Positions 8,498 through 18,168 of a stretch of DNA of 64,000 nucleotides are shown here, piece by piece. The notes beneath the pieces are model-generated. The model had not been told where the DNA came from. It ran no database searches and saw nothing but the letters and a program-made list of their open reading frames with translations. Origin of the DNA: JAQWRV01 sp045564915 (GTDB taxonomy: Bacteria; Pseudomonadota; Alphaproteobacteria; Rhodospirillales; Rhodospirillaceae); contig JBJLGL010000013.1 in NCBI GenBank assembly GCA_045564915.1, positions 1 through 64,000 on the forward strand, given 5' to 3'. The stretch's first letter is position 1. Every line of letters begins with the position of its first letter. The position numbers and the translations under genes were made by a program.

Positions 8498-10036
8498 TCA
8501 CGCACTAAAATTAAGCATTCTTTGCCCAAGTAAGCGGCCGAACGTCACCGCTGGAGTAACAAGGCTTCCATTCGTGTACGCGTTACCGGAAGTGGCGCCA
8601 GCACCAAGAACTTCTCCCGCAGCATAAAGATTTGGTACTGGTGTTCCGTCTTGTTTGATAACTCTTAGTCCACCATCAACGGCAAGTCCTGCAAACGATA
8701 ACAATGAATAGGACGTAATACGTACTGCATAAAAAGGACCTTTTCCAAGAATCACAGGACGATGCTCACGTCCGAATGGATCATTAGTACCTTCTTGCAC
8801 ATTGCGATTGTAGATATCCGTCGATATTGACAAGCCACTCGAATTAATACCCGCTTTGACTGCCAATGCATCAAGGCTTTCAGCCTTAGTAAACATTGGA
8901 TGTGAGTCAAAGGCCTCCATTTGCTCTTCTTTGCTCCACCGACTCATAAAGGGTGTCGCTTTATCAATCATTGCCTGATCAGCAATAACCCACATCCGCT
9001 GACCCGGCTGCCTAGTTAGTGCATGTTCGCGGTAATCAATACTCGGGTGATCCTCACGCATAAAACGCTGCCCATTAGCATTGACCCAAACTTCCCATGG
9101 TGGCCGCCGTTCCGGTCGATGTATAAGATTACCTTCAACGTTTGCAGGATAACTATCATCCGAGAGTAAGGCCCCGAAGGACCCAAGGTATTTCTCGCCA
9201 CCACGAATATAACCTCCGGCGCCTTGACCGAGAATCAGACCCGCCCCTTGACTATATGGATAGGCGACCTGCGCTGTGAGCTCCGCGTTATGTAAATCTG
9301 CAAACATTCTAGGATTAGCGGCACATCCACCACAGGCTAGAAGAACATTTTTACCCATATAATCAGCTAGTTTTCTATTGTCATCTTCCGTCGTTACTCC
9401 AACAACGAATCCTTTGCTATCCTGAATTAAATCGACTACTCCAGTACTCAATAAAGTCGTTATCTTTCCTTCCCGTTCAGCTGACCTATACAGCGGCTCC
9501 ATGACTGCTTGGATAGATCTGGCGCGTTCGGGACCCCATTGATAACGCCGCGTGGTGAAAAACTCGTGCCCGTCACCAAACACTGGATGGTTTTCGTCTA
9601 CTTCAAATCCGTTCTCTGCCAGCCAATTAATACTTCTCCCTGCATTGTCCACAAACAAACGCGTAAGCACTGGGTCCACGGTATTACTGCTAATACGCAT
9701 ATTGTCAGCATAGTGGGCATCAGGATGATCAATGATACCAGCACGTTTCTGGAACACCGTACCAGCGCCAGAAATTTGCCCACCTGACCTATCCATGGTC
9801 CCGCCCAGAACAGGAGCTTTTTCAACAACCAGAACATTTGCGCCGCGGTCAGCGGCGAATATAGCCGCAGGCATTCCAGCCGTTCCACCACCGACAACTA
9901 TTAAATCATATTTGGTTGCCGCTTCAGCACGCCGCCACGTAGCGAGTACACCTATGCTAGCAGCAGCTGTTCCTCTTAAAAAACTACGCTTACTAAAAGA
10001 TCCTTGGCTAGTTGCTTTCCTCGTATTTACAGGCAT
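8498..10036 (-). CDS. Signal-bearing FAD-dependent oxidoreductase, paralogue 2
   Basis: This 512-residue protein is a close paralogue of the flavoprotein at 1414. It has the same Lys-Arg leader (SKRSFLRG near residues 15-22, hydrophobic to about 35, cleavage near AEA-ATK). The FAD site is LIVVGGGTAGMPAAIFAAD near 45-63. Then come GGTMDRSGGQISGAGT and the C-terminal NLYAAGEVLG. By family it reduces or dehydrogenates an enone- or fumarate-like bond with FAD. No haem-binding CxxCH is present, so electrons must come from a separate partner. It follows methyltransferase 2 after a 148-base gap with a hairpin and is followed at eight bases by the frameshifted secreted protein. Repeated pairing with a methyltransferase suggests a shared pathway. 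Confidence 0.85.
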   Translation of the reverse strand: MPVNTRKATSQGSFSKRSFLRGTAAASIGVLATWRRAEAATKYDLIVVGGGTAGMPAAIFAADRGANVLVVEKAPVLGGTMDRSGGQISGAGTVFQKRAGIIDHPDAHYADNMRISSNTVDPVLTRLFVDNAGRSINWLAENGFEVDENHPVFGDGHEFFTTRRYQWGPERARSIQAVMEPLYRSAEREGKITTLLSTGVVDLIQDSKGFVVGVTTEDDNRKLADYMGKNVLLACGGCAANPRMFADLHNAELTAQVAYPYSQGAGLILGQGAGGYIRGGEKYLGSFGALLSDDSYPANVEGNLIHRPERRPPWEVWVNANGQRFMREDHPSIDYREHALTRQPGQRMWVIADQAMIDKATPFMSRWSKEEQMEAFDSHPMFTKAESLDALAVKAGINSSGLSISTDIYNRNVQEGTNDPFGREHRPVILGKGPFYAVRITSYSLLSFAGLAVDGGLRVIKQDGTPVPNLYAAGEVLGAGATSGNAYTNGSLVTPAVTFGRLLGQRMLNFSA

Positions 10037-10130
10037 TGGTTCGAGACCTCATTATCAGTTTTCTGGGCACTTAACCTGAGAAAATAAAAAAGTAGAAACT
10101 ATCAATCTAAACCAGTTTATTATTATGAAT

Positions 10131-10161
10131 GGGGCGGCCTAAACACTAGCCCAGCCGCCCC
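10131..10161 (-). other. Intercistronic hairpin between methyltransferase 2 and flavoprotein 2
   Basis: GGGGCGGC (10131-10138) and GCCGCCCC (10154-10161) form a perfect eight-base G/C stem with a fifteen-base loop. It lies 24 bases after the methyltransferase stop. The minus-strand sequence that follows is A/T-rich but has no clean T-run, so I read it as an mRNA-stabilising or attenuating hairpin that may lower flavoprotein expression relative to the two upstream genes. Confidence 0.5.
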
Positions 10162-10184
10162 GAATCACTTTACACGAATGCTAT

Positions 10185-11408
10185 CTAGGCTGGTTTCACA
10201 CCTATAATATTACTAAAGCCACCATTCATACTCACTTGTGATGAAACTTCAGTTTTAGGACCACCCTCTATCAAATTAAGACCAGCACGTTCCATTTCAC
10301 CGAAGAAATCCGCTTGCTTATATTCATACCACCAGCGCTCATGGTTCCAACGATAAGTCATCCAGTCTCTAATATGCCGCATAGCGGTTCCATCAATACG
10401 ATTGTTGTATCCAGGATTAGTGTAGACATCCACTGGGAAGTAGATGCCACCCGGCCGAAGGATCCTCTCAGTCTCACGAATGATCTTATACGTTGCATCT
10501 TCAGTGACTTCATGGTGCAGAAGATATGAAGTTACAATATCAAAATAACCATCCGGGAAACCGGTTTCTTCAGCCAGTGCATGCCGGAAATTTACATTTA
10601 CACCTAGGTCTGAGGCCCGCATATGTGAATACCGGACCATTGGAGCACCTATGTCCACCCCCCAGACCTCAGCATCTGGAAATCTCTTCTTAAGAGCTAC
10701 TACCTGCTGTCCACAGCTAGATCCTGCATCCAGAATTCGAAGAACTTTGCCGTCCTTGGGCACAGGAATAGCATTTGCAAGGCTCACATGTCGCTCATCC
10801 TGATAGTTCTGTCCATTATAGAAGTTATTAGTACCATAATGATATAAATGCCCGGCAAACGCATCACCGGTATAACCCCCTGGCTGCATATGAATCTCAT
10901 GCTTCGTATATTCAGGCTCTATACCAGGATTAAGTTCGAGAACACCCGGACCAGCATTATCCGTCGCTTCCATTTCCGACAAGTAAGCATCTTCATTACT
11001 CTTGAACTCACGATGTAGCTCGGTCCACATATGCATTTGGAGCCGCTGCCAACTATGATTCCGGAATGATATAACCGGATCACTCGCTAACAAATCAGTA
11101 GCTGTCTCAAAGTCTACTTTCTCTCTAGGATTGATTCCCTTCTCTCTCAAGATTTGAACCGCTCTGCGCTCTGCGGCCCGGTTAAGTTTGGTGTTAATCC
11201 ACACTCGAGTACTGGTGCTAAACTCATCGTAACTTTCCAGATCAAGGCTTGGTAAACGTTCTAGAATACCATCAGTACCTCTTGGCTCGAAATCTACATC
11301 CGCCAGTTTTGCAGCCTTAGCGGGATGAGCCCCAAAGAATGTATAAGCCAGCCCTGCGGCACCACCAGTAAGACCCATAGCTGAACGGCGATTAAATAAT
11401 GCACTCAT
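10185..11408 (-). CDS. Tat-signal class I SAM-dependent methyltransferase, paralogue 2
   Basis: This 407-residue member of the exported-looking methyltransferase family starts with FNRRSAMGL (residues 5-13) and a hydrophobic stretch ending near AHPAKAAK. The family block with HMQPGGYTG and GHLYHYGTN is present. SAM motif I reads DAGSSCG near residue 224, so the second glycine of the usual D-x-G-x-G-x-G is serine. Later motifs (VWGVDIG, FDIVTSYLLHHE, RILRPGG) are normal. GGGAGGG precedes the ATG. It begins 18 bases after the small companion gene and is followed by the flavoprotein, giving the fullest form of the cassette. The function is unknown; a periplasmic role would need a SAM source. Confidence 0.85.
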   Translation of the reverse strand: MSALFNRRSAMGLTGGAAGLAYTFFGAHPAKAAKLADVDFEPRGTDGILERLPSLDLESYDEFSTSTRVWINTKLNRAAERRAVQILREKGINPREKVDFETATDLLASDPVISFRNHSWQRLQMHMWTELHREFKSNEDAYLSEMEATDNAGPGVLELNPGIEPEYTKHEIHMQPGGYTGDAFAGHLYHYGTNNFYNGQNYQDERHVSLANAIPVPKDGKVLRILDAGSSCGQQVVALKKRFPDAEVWGVDIGAPMVRYSHMRASDLGVNVNFRHALAEETGFPDGYFDIVTSYLLHHEVTEDATYKIIRETERILRPGGIYFPVDVYTNPGYNNRIDGTAMRHIRDWMTYRWNHERWWYEYKQADFFGEMERAGLNLIEGGPKTEVSSQVSMNGGFSNIIGVKPA

Positions 11409-11426
11409 GATGTAACAGCCCTCCCT

Positions 11427-11765
11427 CTATTTGTTTTTGAAATCAGAAGAAAATTCGTATTCATCAACACGAGCGAAATGAGCATAAAGTCTTTCCACAA
11501 GCACTTCGCGCTCCTTGGCCCAAGCCGCCTTCTCCTCTTCCGAAGCCCGATGGTTCTCCACCATCTCTGCGGTAACCCCTTTGTCCTTCAAAAGACTTTC
11601 GAGCACATGGATCCGCTTTCTGTTGGTCCATAGCTCGTTACCTATTGCCAGCAGTGTCGTAGCAATATTGTCGATTTGTGGATTACCCATGAACGATACA
11701 TTATCAATGTCAGTCTTATAAAAATTGGTTGTGTATGTTTCCCGCTTCGCGTTGCTCTCAGCCAT
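11427..11765 (-). CDS. Small companion protein of the exported methyltransferase cassette, copy A
   Basis: This 112-residue protein is hydrophilic and mostly helical, with no signal peptide. It shares a pattern with the proteins at 25229 and 27633: a Tyr-Thr near residue 11, Asp-Asn near 32, a core ELWTNRKRIHVLESLL (44-59), and EEEKAAW near 76-82 followed by an Arg-containing helix. The core W-x-x-R and hydrophobic pattern faintly recall the N-terminal region of nitrile hydratase beta subunits, but I would not call homology. It is the first gene of the operon, with GAGGGGG before the ATG. Possible roles are binding partner, chaperone for the exported enzyme, or scaffold. No known family is recognised. 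Confidence 0.8.
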   Translation of the reverse strand: MAESNAKRETYTTNFYKTDIDNVSFMGNPQIDNIATTLLAIGNELWTNRKRIHVLESLLKDKGVTAEMVENHRASEEEKAAWAKEREVLVERLYAHFARVDEYEFSSDFKNK

Positions 11766-12087
11766 TGCTAGAGACCCCCTCTATGAATTCATCCGTACTT
11801 TCTAGAACACACTAGCCAGAAGGTTGCTCCTAATGAGGGCCGTAAACAATGGAAAAGAGAAAACGATGTGCTTAAAAAATGAAAAGTTGTAGTTATGAAT
11901 TCTAAATACTACTAATGCGCGATTATCGCCCTATCTTTCAATCCAATTTTTCCATTAACCCCAATAGGTTGTCAGCCGACCCCGCAAACCATATTTCATG
12001 TTGGCCGTCTGGAGTTTTCCCAACCATTACTCAGTATAAAACAGGACAATGACCGAGCAGCTCCTTTATTCCATAATTTTGAACATT
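11766..12087. promoter_or_regulatory. Upstream region of the 11765-7526 operon and 3' side of mfd
   Basis: This 322-base stretch should carry the promoter of the minus-strand cassette on its left side and the end of the mfd transcript on its right. I see the companion gene's ribosome binding site but no convincing terminator, operator or further ORF. Confidence 0.35.
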
Positions 12088-15000
12088 TCACGGCACGAGT
12101 CGCTCGATGTCTTGCTCTGCTCTTGCTAATTCTGACAGGCGGCTTAACGTCCCTTTGACTCCTTTCATTCGTTCAGACAAATCAGACCAGCTCTTCATAA
12201 CTATAATCTTGTGGTCCGGCCTTACTTTGACTGTGCCTCCTTGTTGTGAAATGTACTCCACCAATCCCGCAGGGTTAGGAAACATGCTTTCATAAAGTGT
12301 TAGCACCGCACCTTTGGGTCCAGCATCAACCTTTTCGATATGCGCACTCCGGCAAAGGGCTTTCATCGATACAACTTCTAGAAGATTCTCAACCTCAGCT
12401 GGCAAATTACCGAACCGGTCTTCCAGCTCAGCACTAAAATCGTCTATTGCGACCTGATCATTCAACTCTGCAGCGCGCCGATATAGGGCTAATCGTGTGC
12501 CCAGATCTTTAACGTAATTATCGGGAATAAGAACCGGTATTCCGAGCGTAATTTGTGGTGAAAAAGAAGTTTTGTCGCTTAGTACGTCTTCGAAATGCCC
12601 ATCTCTTGCACTGCTTACTGCTTCTTCAAGCAATTGCTGATATAATTCGACTCCAACTTCTTTGATATGACCTGACTGCTCCTCACCCAACAGGTTACCT
12701 GCACCCCGTATATCCATATCATAACTAGCTAAGGAAAAGCCTGCTCCCAAACTATCGAGAGTTTGCATAACGCTCAGTCTTTTTTCGGCGGTCACAGTTA
12801 GCTTCTTATCTGATGGAATAGTCAGATATGCATAGGCACGATTCTTTGATCGCCCTACTCTTCCACGTAGCTGATAAAGCTGTGACAGCCCGAACATGTC
12901 AGATCGATGGACAATTATCGTATTTACGTTTGGCAGATCCAAGCCAGATTCAATTATATTTGTTGCTATCAATATATCAAAACTACCATTAGAGAACTCC
13001 GTCATCACATTTTCTAATTCTGTCGACGGCATTTTTCCATGCGCTATTGCGAAGGTTACTTCGGGAACGAGTCTCCGAAGTTCATATGCCACACGATCAA
13101 GGTCTGCTACTCGAGGACAGACATAAAACGACTGCCCACCCCTATAACGTTCCCGAAGAATCGCTTCCCTGACTACAATTGGGTCATATGGCAAGAGAAA
13201 CGTCCGCACTGCTAGCCGGTCAACGGGCGGCGTCGCAATAAGGCTTAAGTCCCTTACACCCGTGAGTGCCATCTGTAATGTACGCGGAATAGGTGTTGCG
13301 GTTAGGGTCAGAACATGAACGTCCGATTTCAGTTGCTTAAGTCGTTCTTTGTGCGTGACACCAAAGTGCTGTTCTTCATCAATTATAAGCACGCCCAGAT
13401 TTGCAAATTCAACAGACTTAGAGAGCACTGCGTGAGTACCAATAACAATATCTATTCCTCCATCCTTCAATCCTTCCCTTACGACAGAAGCTTCTCGTGC
13501 CGAAACTAATCGAGAAAGTTGGCCAATTTTGATTGGAAAACCCTTAAAACGGCTAACGAAGGAAGTGAAATGCTGCCGAGCTAGCAGTGTAGTTGGGACT
13601 AATACCGCAACCTGAACACCCGTCAATGAAGCAATGAATGCAGCCCGCAACGCCACCTCGGTTTTTCCAAATCCAACATCCCCACAAATAAGACGATCCA
13701 TCGGCCGGCCTTTCGCGAAATCATCGAGGACATCCGAAATCGCAATTACCTGATCATCAGTTTCTTCAAATGGAAAACGAGCACAGAATTCATCATAAGC
13801 TCCCTCAGGCGGGGCAAATACCTCAGCAGGTTTCAGTTCACGTTCAGCTGCAATCCGGATAAGCTCATCAGCCATCTCACGAATTCTCTCTTTGAGCTTG
13901 GCCTTTCGTGCTTGCCAAGCGACCCCACCCAGCTTGTCAAGAATTCTGCCGCCCTCGTCGGATCCATAGCGGGATAAAACTTCTATGTTTTCTACAGGTA
14001 CATAAAGCCGGTCTTCACCTTGGTAGAGAACCTTTAGACAATCATGCGGCGCCCCTCCAACATCGAGGGTTTCAAGTCCATCATAACGACCAATGCCATG
14101 GTCGAGATGAACCACCAAATCGCCATCTCCTAGTTGTGATGCGTCTGCTAGAAATGCTTCAGCCTGGCGCCGCCGGACTCGCCGAGACTGGCGCTCACCT
14201 AAAAGATCTTGCTCGGTAATCAGAGCCAGATCCTCTGTTAAAAACCCCCGCCCTAGCCCAAGAACGATTAGAGAGATAGTTGTTGTGTGCTCCGCTCTAA
14301 CACTTTTGAAAGAATCAACTGTCTTGGCCGATACTAGACCCTGGTCTTGAAGGATTCCGAGCAAGCGTTTGCGTGACGCTACCGACTGGGCTGCTAATAC
14401 GACTTTGCGCCCCTGCTGGCGATGCTCACTGGCATAATCCCGAAAGGCATCAATGACGTTAAGATTAGGCTGAGCGCGAATATCCGAGAAGTCTTTCCCG
14501 GGCCTACCGCCAAAATCTTGTGAAGATTGACCAAGATCAACTGCTTCATATGGTATTAGTCTTTCTACTGAGAGGCTGTTTACCAATCTTCCCCAATCAG
14601 TCTCGTTCAAGAAAAGTCGTTCAGGAGGTATAGGATGGTAAACAGCTCCGCCCTCGCCTAAACCCAGTTTACTCCCACCACTAACAGGGTCCGCCAGACG
14701 CCTGTTTTCATAGTAGTCGCTGATTAACTCCAGACGCGCTTTGACCGACTCATCTAGTTGATGATCAAATGTAACTGTTGCTTCAGGGACATATGCGACT
14801 AGCGTATCTAAACCCGGATGAAATAGGGGAAGCCAATGTTCCATGCCCGGGTACTTCCTGCCTTCTGAAATGGCTTCGTAAAGTGGATCTTGACCAGAAA
14901 TGGAGCCAAATAGCTCTCTATACCCCGTCCTAAATCGCTCGATGGCATCACGTGAGAGACTCAATTCACTCATTGGCTTGAGGCGCAGACTTTTAAGAGT

Positions 15001-15609
15001 CCCGGTTGTACGCTGACTAAAAGGATCAAACACCCTGAGCGTCTCAACTTCATCACCAAATAGATCAATTCTTACGGGATCGTCATAACCAGGAGGGAAA
15101 AGATCAAATAAACCGCCCCGAATCGCGAATTCACCAGGCTCCATAACTTGGCCTGCTCGCTGATAACCAGACAGTGTTAGTTCTGAAGCTAGGCCCTCTA
15201 ATTGCAGATTTGACCCAGCTTTTATCTCGCGTACGACACCTCTAAAGGACGAAATCGGCGGCACACGCTGAAGAATTGCGCTAACAGTGGTCAAAACCAC
15301 TGTAGAACCTACCTCCGCCTCCTTACCAACAGCTGCTAATCGAAGGAGCGTATCCATCCGTCTCGCTACTACGTCAGCATGAGGCGAGACCCTGTCATAA
15401 GGCAGACAATCCCACGCTGGGAAGGTTAGTACGCTAACATCAGGTGCAAAGAAGGCTAAACATTCATTTAGTGTCTTTAGACGTATATCATCGCTTGCTA
15501 TGTGAAGATGGCGCCCTTTTGAAGCCCTGGCTCTTTCTGCCAAGAGCATAGCGTCCACACCTTCCAGTGCACCTCCGATTATCTTATCTCTATCCTCCCT
15601 TTTATCCAT
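12088..15609 (-). CDS. mfd: Transcription-repair coupling factor Mfd
   Basis: The 1173-residue protein displaces RNA polymerase stalled at DNA lesions and recruits UvrA. The order is that of Mfd: a UvrB-like N-terminal region (FPAWDCLPYDRVSPH and RGGLFDLFPPG are recognisable), the RNA-polymerase-interaction domain around 490-560 (DLVVHLDHGIGRYDGLETL), then the RecG-like motor with Walker A GDVGFGKTE near residue 643 and a DEEQHFG box near 745. The translocation motif region is near 920, and the C-terminal autoinhibitory domain covers about 1010-1140. Length matches the family. It starts four bases after the sdhE stop, so the two are co-transcribed. uvrA lies at 43977 in this window. Confidence 0.97.
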   Translation of the reverse strand: MDKREDRDKIIGGALEGVDAMLLAERARASKGRHLHIASDDIRLKTLNECLAFFAPDVSVLTFPAWDCLPYDRVSPHADVVARRMDTLLRLAAVGKEAEVGSTVVLTTVSAILQRVPPISSFRGVVREIKAGSNLQLEGLASELTLSGYQRAGQVMEPGEFAIRGGLFDLFPPGYDDPVRIDLFGDEVETLRVFDPFSQRTTGTLKSLRLKPMSELSLSRDAIERFRTGYRELFGSISGQDPLYEAISEGRKYPGMEHWLPLFHPGLDTLVAYVPEATVTFDHQLDESVKARLELISDYYENRRLADPVSGGSKLGLGEGGAVYHPIPPERLFLNETDWGRLVNSLSVERLIPYEAVDLGQSSQDFGGRPGKDFSDIRAQPNLNVIDAFRDYASEHRQQGRKVVLAAQSVASRKRLLGILQDQGLVSAKTVDSFKSVRAEHTTTISLIVLGLGRGFLTEDLALITEQDLLGERQSRRVRRRQAEAFLADASQLGDGDLVVHLDHGIGRYDGLETLDVGGAPHDCLKVLYQGEDRLYVPVENIEVLSRYGSDEGGRILDKLGGVAWQARKAKLKERIREMADELIRIAAERELKPAEVFAPPEGAYDEFCARFPFEETDDQVIAISDVLDDFAKGRPMDRLICGDVGFGKTEVALRAAFIASLTGVQVAVLVPTTLLARQHFTSFVSRFKGFPIKIGQLSRLVSAREASVVREGLKDGGIDIVIGTHAVLSKSVEFANLGVLIIDEEQHFGVTHKERLKQLKSDVHVLTLTATPIPRTLQMALTGVRDLSLIATPPVDRLAVRTFLLPYDPIVVREAILRERYRGGQSFYVCPRVADLDRVAYELRRLVPEVTFAIAHGKMPSTELENVMTEFSNGSFDILIATNIIESGLDLPNVNTIIVHRSDMFGLSQLYQLRGRVGRSKNRAYAYLTIPSDKKLTVTAEKRLSVMQTLDSLGAGFSLASYDMDIRGAGNLLGEEQSGHIKEVGVELYQQLLEEAVSSARDGHFEDVLSDKTSFSPQITLGIPVLIPDNYVKDLGTRLALYRRAAELNDQVAIDDFSAELEDRFGNLPAEVENLLEVVSMKALCRSAHIEKVDAGPKGAVLTLYESMFPNPAGLVEYISQQGGTVKVRPDHKIIVMKSWSDLSERMKGVKGTLSRLSELARAEQDIERLVP

Positions 15610-15613
15610 GATT

Positions 15614-15889
15614 TCAATCCGGTATAGGGCCTTTCTTACTCTTTTTCATAAGTTCTAGAAGTTCTCTGAAATCTGAATCCGGCATGGGCTGAAGGCCCAG
15701 TAGCCAGTCCATCAAGTCAGGATCGGATTGATCTAACAGCAGCTCTAGAGTCTCTAGCTCCTGAACATTTAGCCGATCAATCTGCACGGTAACAAAACCG
15801 CCAATAATGGTATCGGCCTCTTTAGTTCCACGGTGAGTTGCCCTGTAACGCAATCGTTTTCGCAGAATATTTGTGTCGTCATTACTCAA
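15614..15889 (-). CDS. sdhE: FAD assembly factor SdhE (succinate dehydrogenase flavinylation)
   Basis: The protein promotes covalent attachment of FAD to the succinate dehydrogenase flavoprotein subunit. The family signature is visible: RKRLRYRATHRGTKEADTIIGGF near the N-terminus (the RGxxE motif is RGTKE), followed by an acidic helical part with LLDQSDPDLMDWLLG. I chose a TTG start at 15889, giving 91 residues, because family members begin only a few residues before the Arg-rich motif. An ATG at 15958 in the same frame would add 23 residues that look unlike the family. It is followed four bases later by mfd and divergent from recG, the usual arrangement in alphaproteobacteria. Confidence 0.88.
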   Translation of the reverse strand: MSNDDTNILRKRLRYRATHRGTKEADTIIGGFVTVQIDRLNVQELETLELLLDQSDPDLMDWLLGLQPMPDSDFRELLELMKKSKKGPIPD

Positions 15890-16053
15890 AATAAGGTCCA
15901 AGCAAATCTTTCTTCGGATACCTAGTCCCGGTGCATGGCCGCAGGGCATTTTTACCATGGCCCCAGATACGTTGGGACGGTATAGCTGGCCCTTGCGAAG
16001 TGTGCAATTCGCTAACCCATTAATCTCTTCGGATCTATCCGCACTATTTAGTC

Positions 16054-18156
16054 ATGGCCCTTAGACCACCAAACCTTAATCCGCTATTTACCGAAAACCT
16101 TAGATTAACGGGTATCGGACCACGGATTGCTAAGCTGATAGAGAGGGTAGCAGGCCCACGTATAATCGACCTTATCTGGCATTTACCAAGCGGACTAATA
16201 GACCGTCGTTTTGCTCCTAATATAGCTGATGCACCACCAGGCCGAGTTTGCACCCTCACCGTTACAGTACTAGCGCACAGTCCCCCACCAAAACGCAATT
16301 CCCGCCTTCCCTACAAAGTGATCTGCGAAGATATTACGGGGAAAATTACTTTAACTTTTTTCCACACACAAAAAGACTATCTAGAGCAAATCCTACCCAT
16401 CAGTGAAACCAGAGTAATTAGCGGAAAAATCGATGTCTACGATGGGCAAAGGCAGATGGCACATCCTGATCACATAGTCGTAGAAAGTGACAAGGATCTC
16501 ATTCAGCGGGTTGAACCGATTTATGCACTTACTAGTGGACTAGCACCAAAAACTTTATCAAAAGCTATGGCCGGCGCATTGGAAGCCATTCCAGACCTGC
16601 CGGAATGGCTCGACCCAGAACAATGCAAACGGGATGGTTGGCCCAAATGGTCTGAAGCCCTTCTCAGAGTGCATAATCCAGAATCAGAGAATGATCTCGC
16701 CATAGAAGGTCCGATTAGAATGCGTCTCGCATACGATGAGCTCCTCTCGAATCAGCTAGCATTAGGATTGGTAAGAGCTAAAACACGGCGACTTTCTGGC
16801 CGCGCAATTGTCGGGACCGGTACTAAACGGAAGGAGATGTTGGCTGCGTGGCATTATGAACTTACGTCTGCGCAGCGTCGCACCGTACAAGAAATTGACG
16901 CTGACATGAAAAGCCAAGATAGAATGTTACGGCTATTGCAAGGTGATGTTGGTAGTGGGAAAACGATCGTCGCCCTTCTCGCAATTCTAAATGCGATTGA
17001 GGCTGGTGGTCAGGCAACACTAATGGCTCCAACCGAGGTGCTTGCTCAGCAACATTTTTCAACGCTTAAACCGCTTTGCCAGAGCTGTGGTGTTTCCATC
17101 TCTCTCCTAACTAGCAGAGTAAAAGGTAAAGCCCGCTCCGAGATTCTAGAAGCATTGGATTCTGGTGATACCGATATCATTATTGGTACTCACGCGTTGT
17201 TCCAGAAAGACGTTTCCTTCTGCGACTTGATGCTTGCAGTAGTGGACGAACAGCATCGCTTTGGAGTCCATCAACGTCTCGAATTAGCTCATAAAGGCAG
17301 AAATATTGATATGCTAGTCATGACTGCAACTCCAATTCCTAGAACCCTGACCCTAACTGCTTTCGGTGACATGGATGTATCGCGCCTTGATGAAAAACCA
17401 CTAGGCCGCAAATCTATAGATACTCGTTTAGTTAACCTCGAGAGACTAGGTGAGACCATCAGTGCCATCCAGCGCGCTATTAGTACGGGAGCTAAGGTTT
17501 ATTGGGTATGTCCATTGGTCGAAGGATCAGAAGTATCCGACTTAGCTGCAGCGGAAGATCGTTATCAAGGACTTCGGCAAATACTTGGTGATACTGTTGC
17601 CTTAGTGCATGGACGCATGAAGGCAGCTGAAAAAGATGCAGCAATGGCCTCCTTCACAGAGGCTCATACATCAGGCCCAAACGTACTCGTAGCAACTACT
17701 GTTATCGAAGTAGGAGTTGATGTGCCTGAAGCAACAGTTATGGTAATTGAGCACGCAGAACGTTTTGGTCTTGCTCAACTCCACCAACTACGAGGGCGAG
17801 TTGGGCGTAGTGATAAACAGTCAACATGCCTGCTTCTTTATCAAGCACCATTATCAGAAACTGCAAAAGCACGGCTAAATATCTTGCGTGAAACAGAGGA
17901 CGGCTTCCTTATTGCAGAAGAAGACCTAAAACTTCGGGGTGGGGGAGAGGTCCTCGGTACTCGACAGAGCGGAGCACCTGAATTCAAACTTGCCGATCTT
18001 GGAACCCATAGTAAGCTACTTTTTATGGCCCAGCAGGATAGCAAGCTCATTCTACAGCGTGATGCTAACCTCCAGACTGAACGCGGAGAGGCCCTCCGTA
18101 CATTGCTTTATTTGTTTGAGCAGGATGCTGCCATTCGAACTTTACGTTCCGGTTGA
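16054..18156 (+). CDS. recG: ATP-dependent DNA helicase RecG
   Basis: The 700-residue helicase remodels stalled forks and branched DNA. A wedge/OB domain occupies the first 270 residues (LIDRRFAPNI, then the OB strands). The motor follows, with Walker A GDVGSGKTIVALL near residue 296, the DEQHRFGV box near 398, TATPIPRTL near 427, and the RGRVGR motif near 590. The C-terminal LRGGGEVLGTRQSG is conserved in RecG. Length is normal. The ATG at 16054 fits the family N-terminus. The gene is divergent from sdhE-mfd, and a Nudix gene starts 12 bases after its stop, suggesting a shared transcript. Confidence 0.97.
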   Translation: MALRPPNLNPLFTENLRLTGIGPRIAKLIERVAGPRIIDLIWHLPSGLIDRRFAPNIADAPPGRVCTLTVTVLAHSPPPKRNSRLPYKVICEDITGKITLTFFHTQKDYLEQILPISETRVISGKIDVYDGQRQMAHPDHIVVESDKDLIQRVEPIYALTSGLAPKTLSKAMAGALEAIPDLPEWLDPEQCKRDGWPKWSEALLRVHNPESENDLAIEGPIRMRLAYDELLSNQLALGLVRAKTRRLSGRAIVGTGTKRKEMLAAWHYELTSAQRRTVQEIDADMKSQDRMLRLLQGDVGSGKTIVALLAILNAIEAGGQATLMAPTEVLAQQHFSTLKPLCQSCGVSISLLTSRVKGKARSEILEALDSGDTDIIIGTHALFQKDVSFCDLMLAVVDEQHRFGVHQRLELAHKGRNIDMLVMTATPIPRTLTLTAFGDMDVSRLDEKPLGRKSIDTRLVNLERLGETISAIQRAISTGAKVYWVCPLVEGSEVSDLAAAEDRYQGLRQILGDTVALVHGRMKAAEKDAAMASFTEAHTSGPNVLVATTVIEVGVDVPEATVMVIEHAERFGLAQLHQLRGRVGRSDKQSTCLLLYQAPLSETAKARLNILRETEDGFLIAEEDLKLRGGGEVLGTRQSGAPEFKLADLGTHSKLLFMAQQDSKLILQRDANLQTERGEALRTLLYLFEQDAAIRTLRSG

Positions 18157-18168
18157 ATTATATATCCC

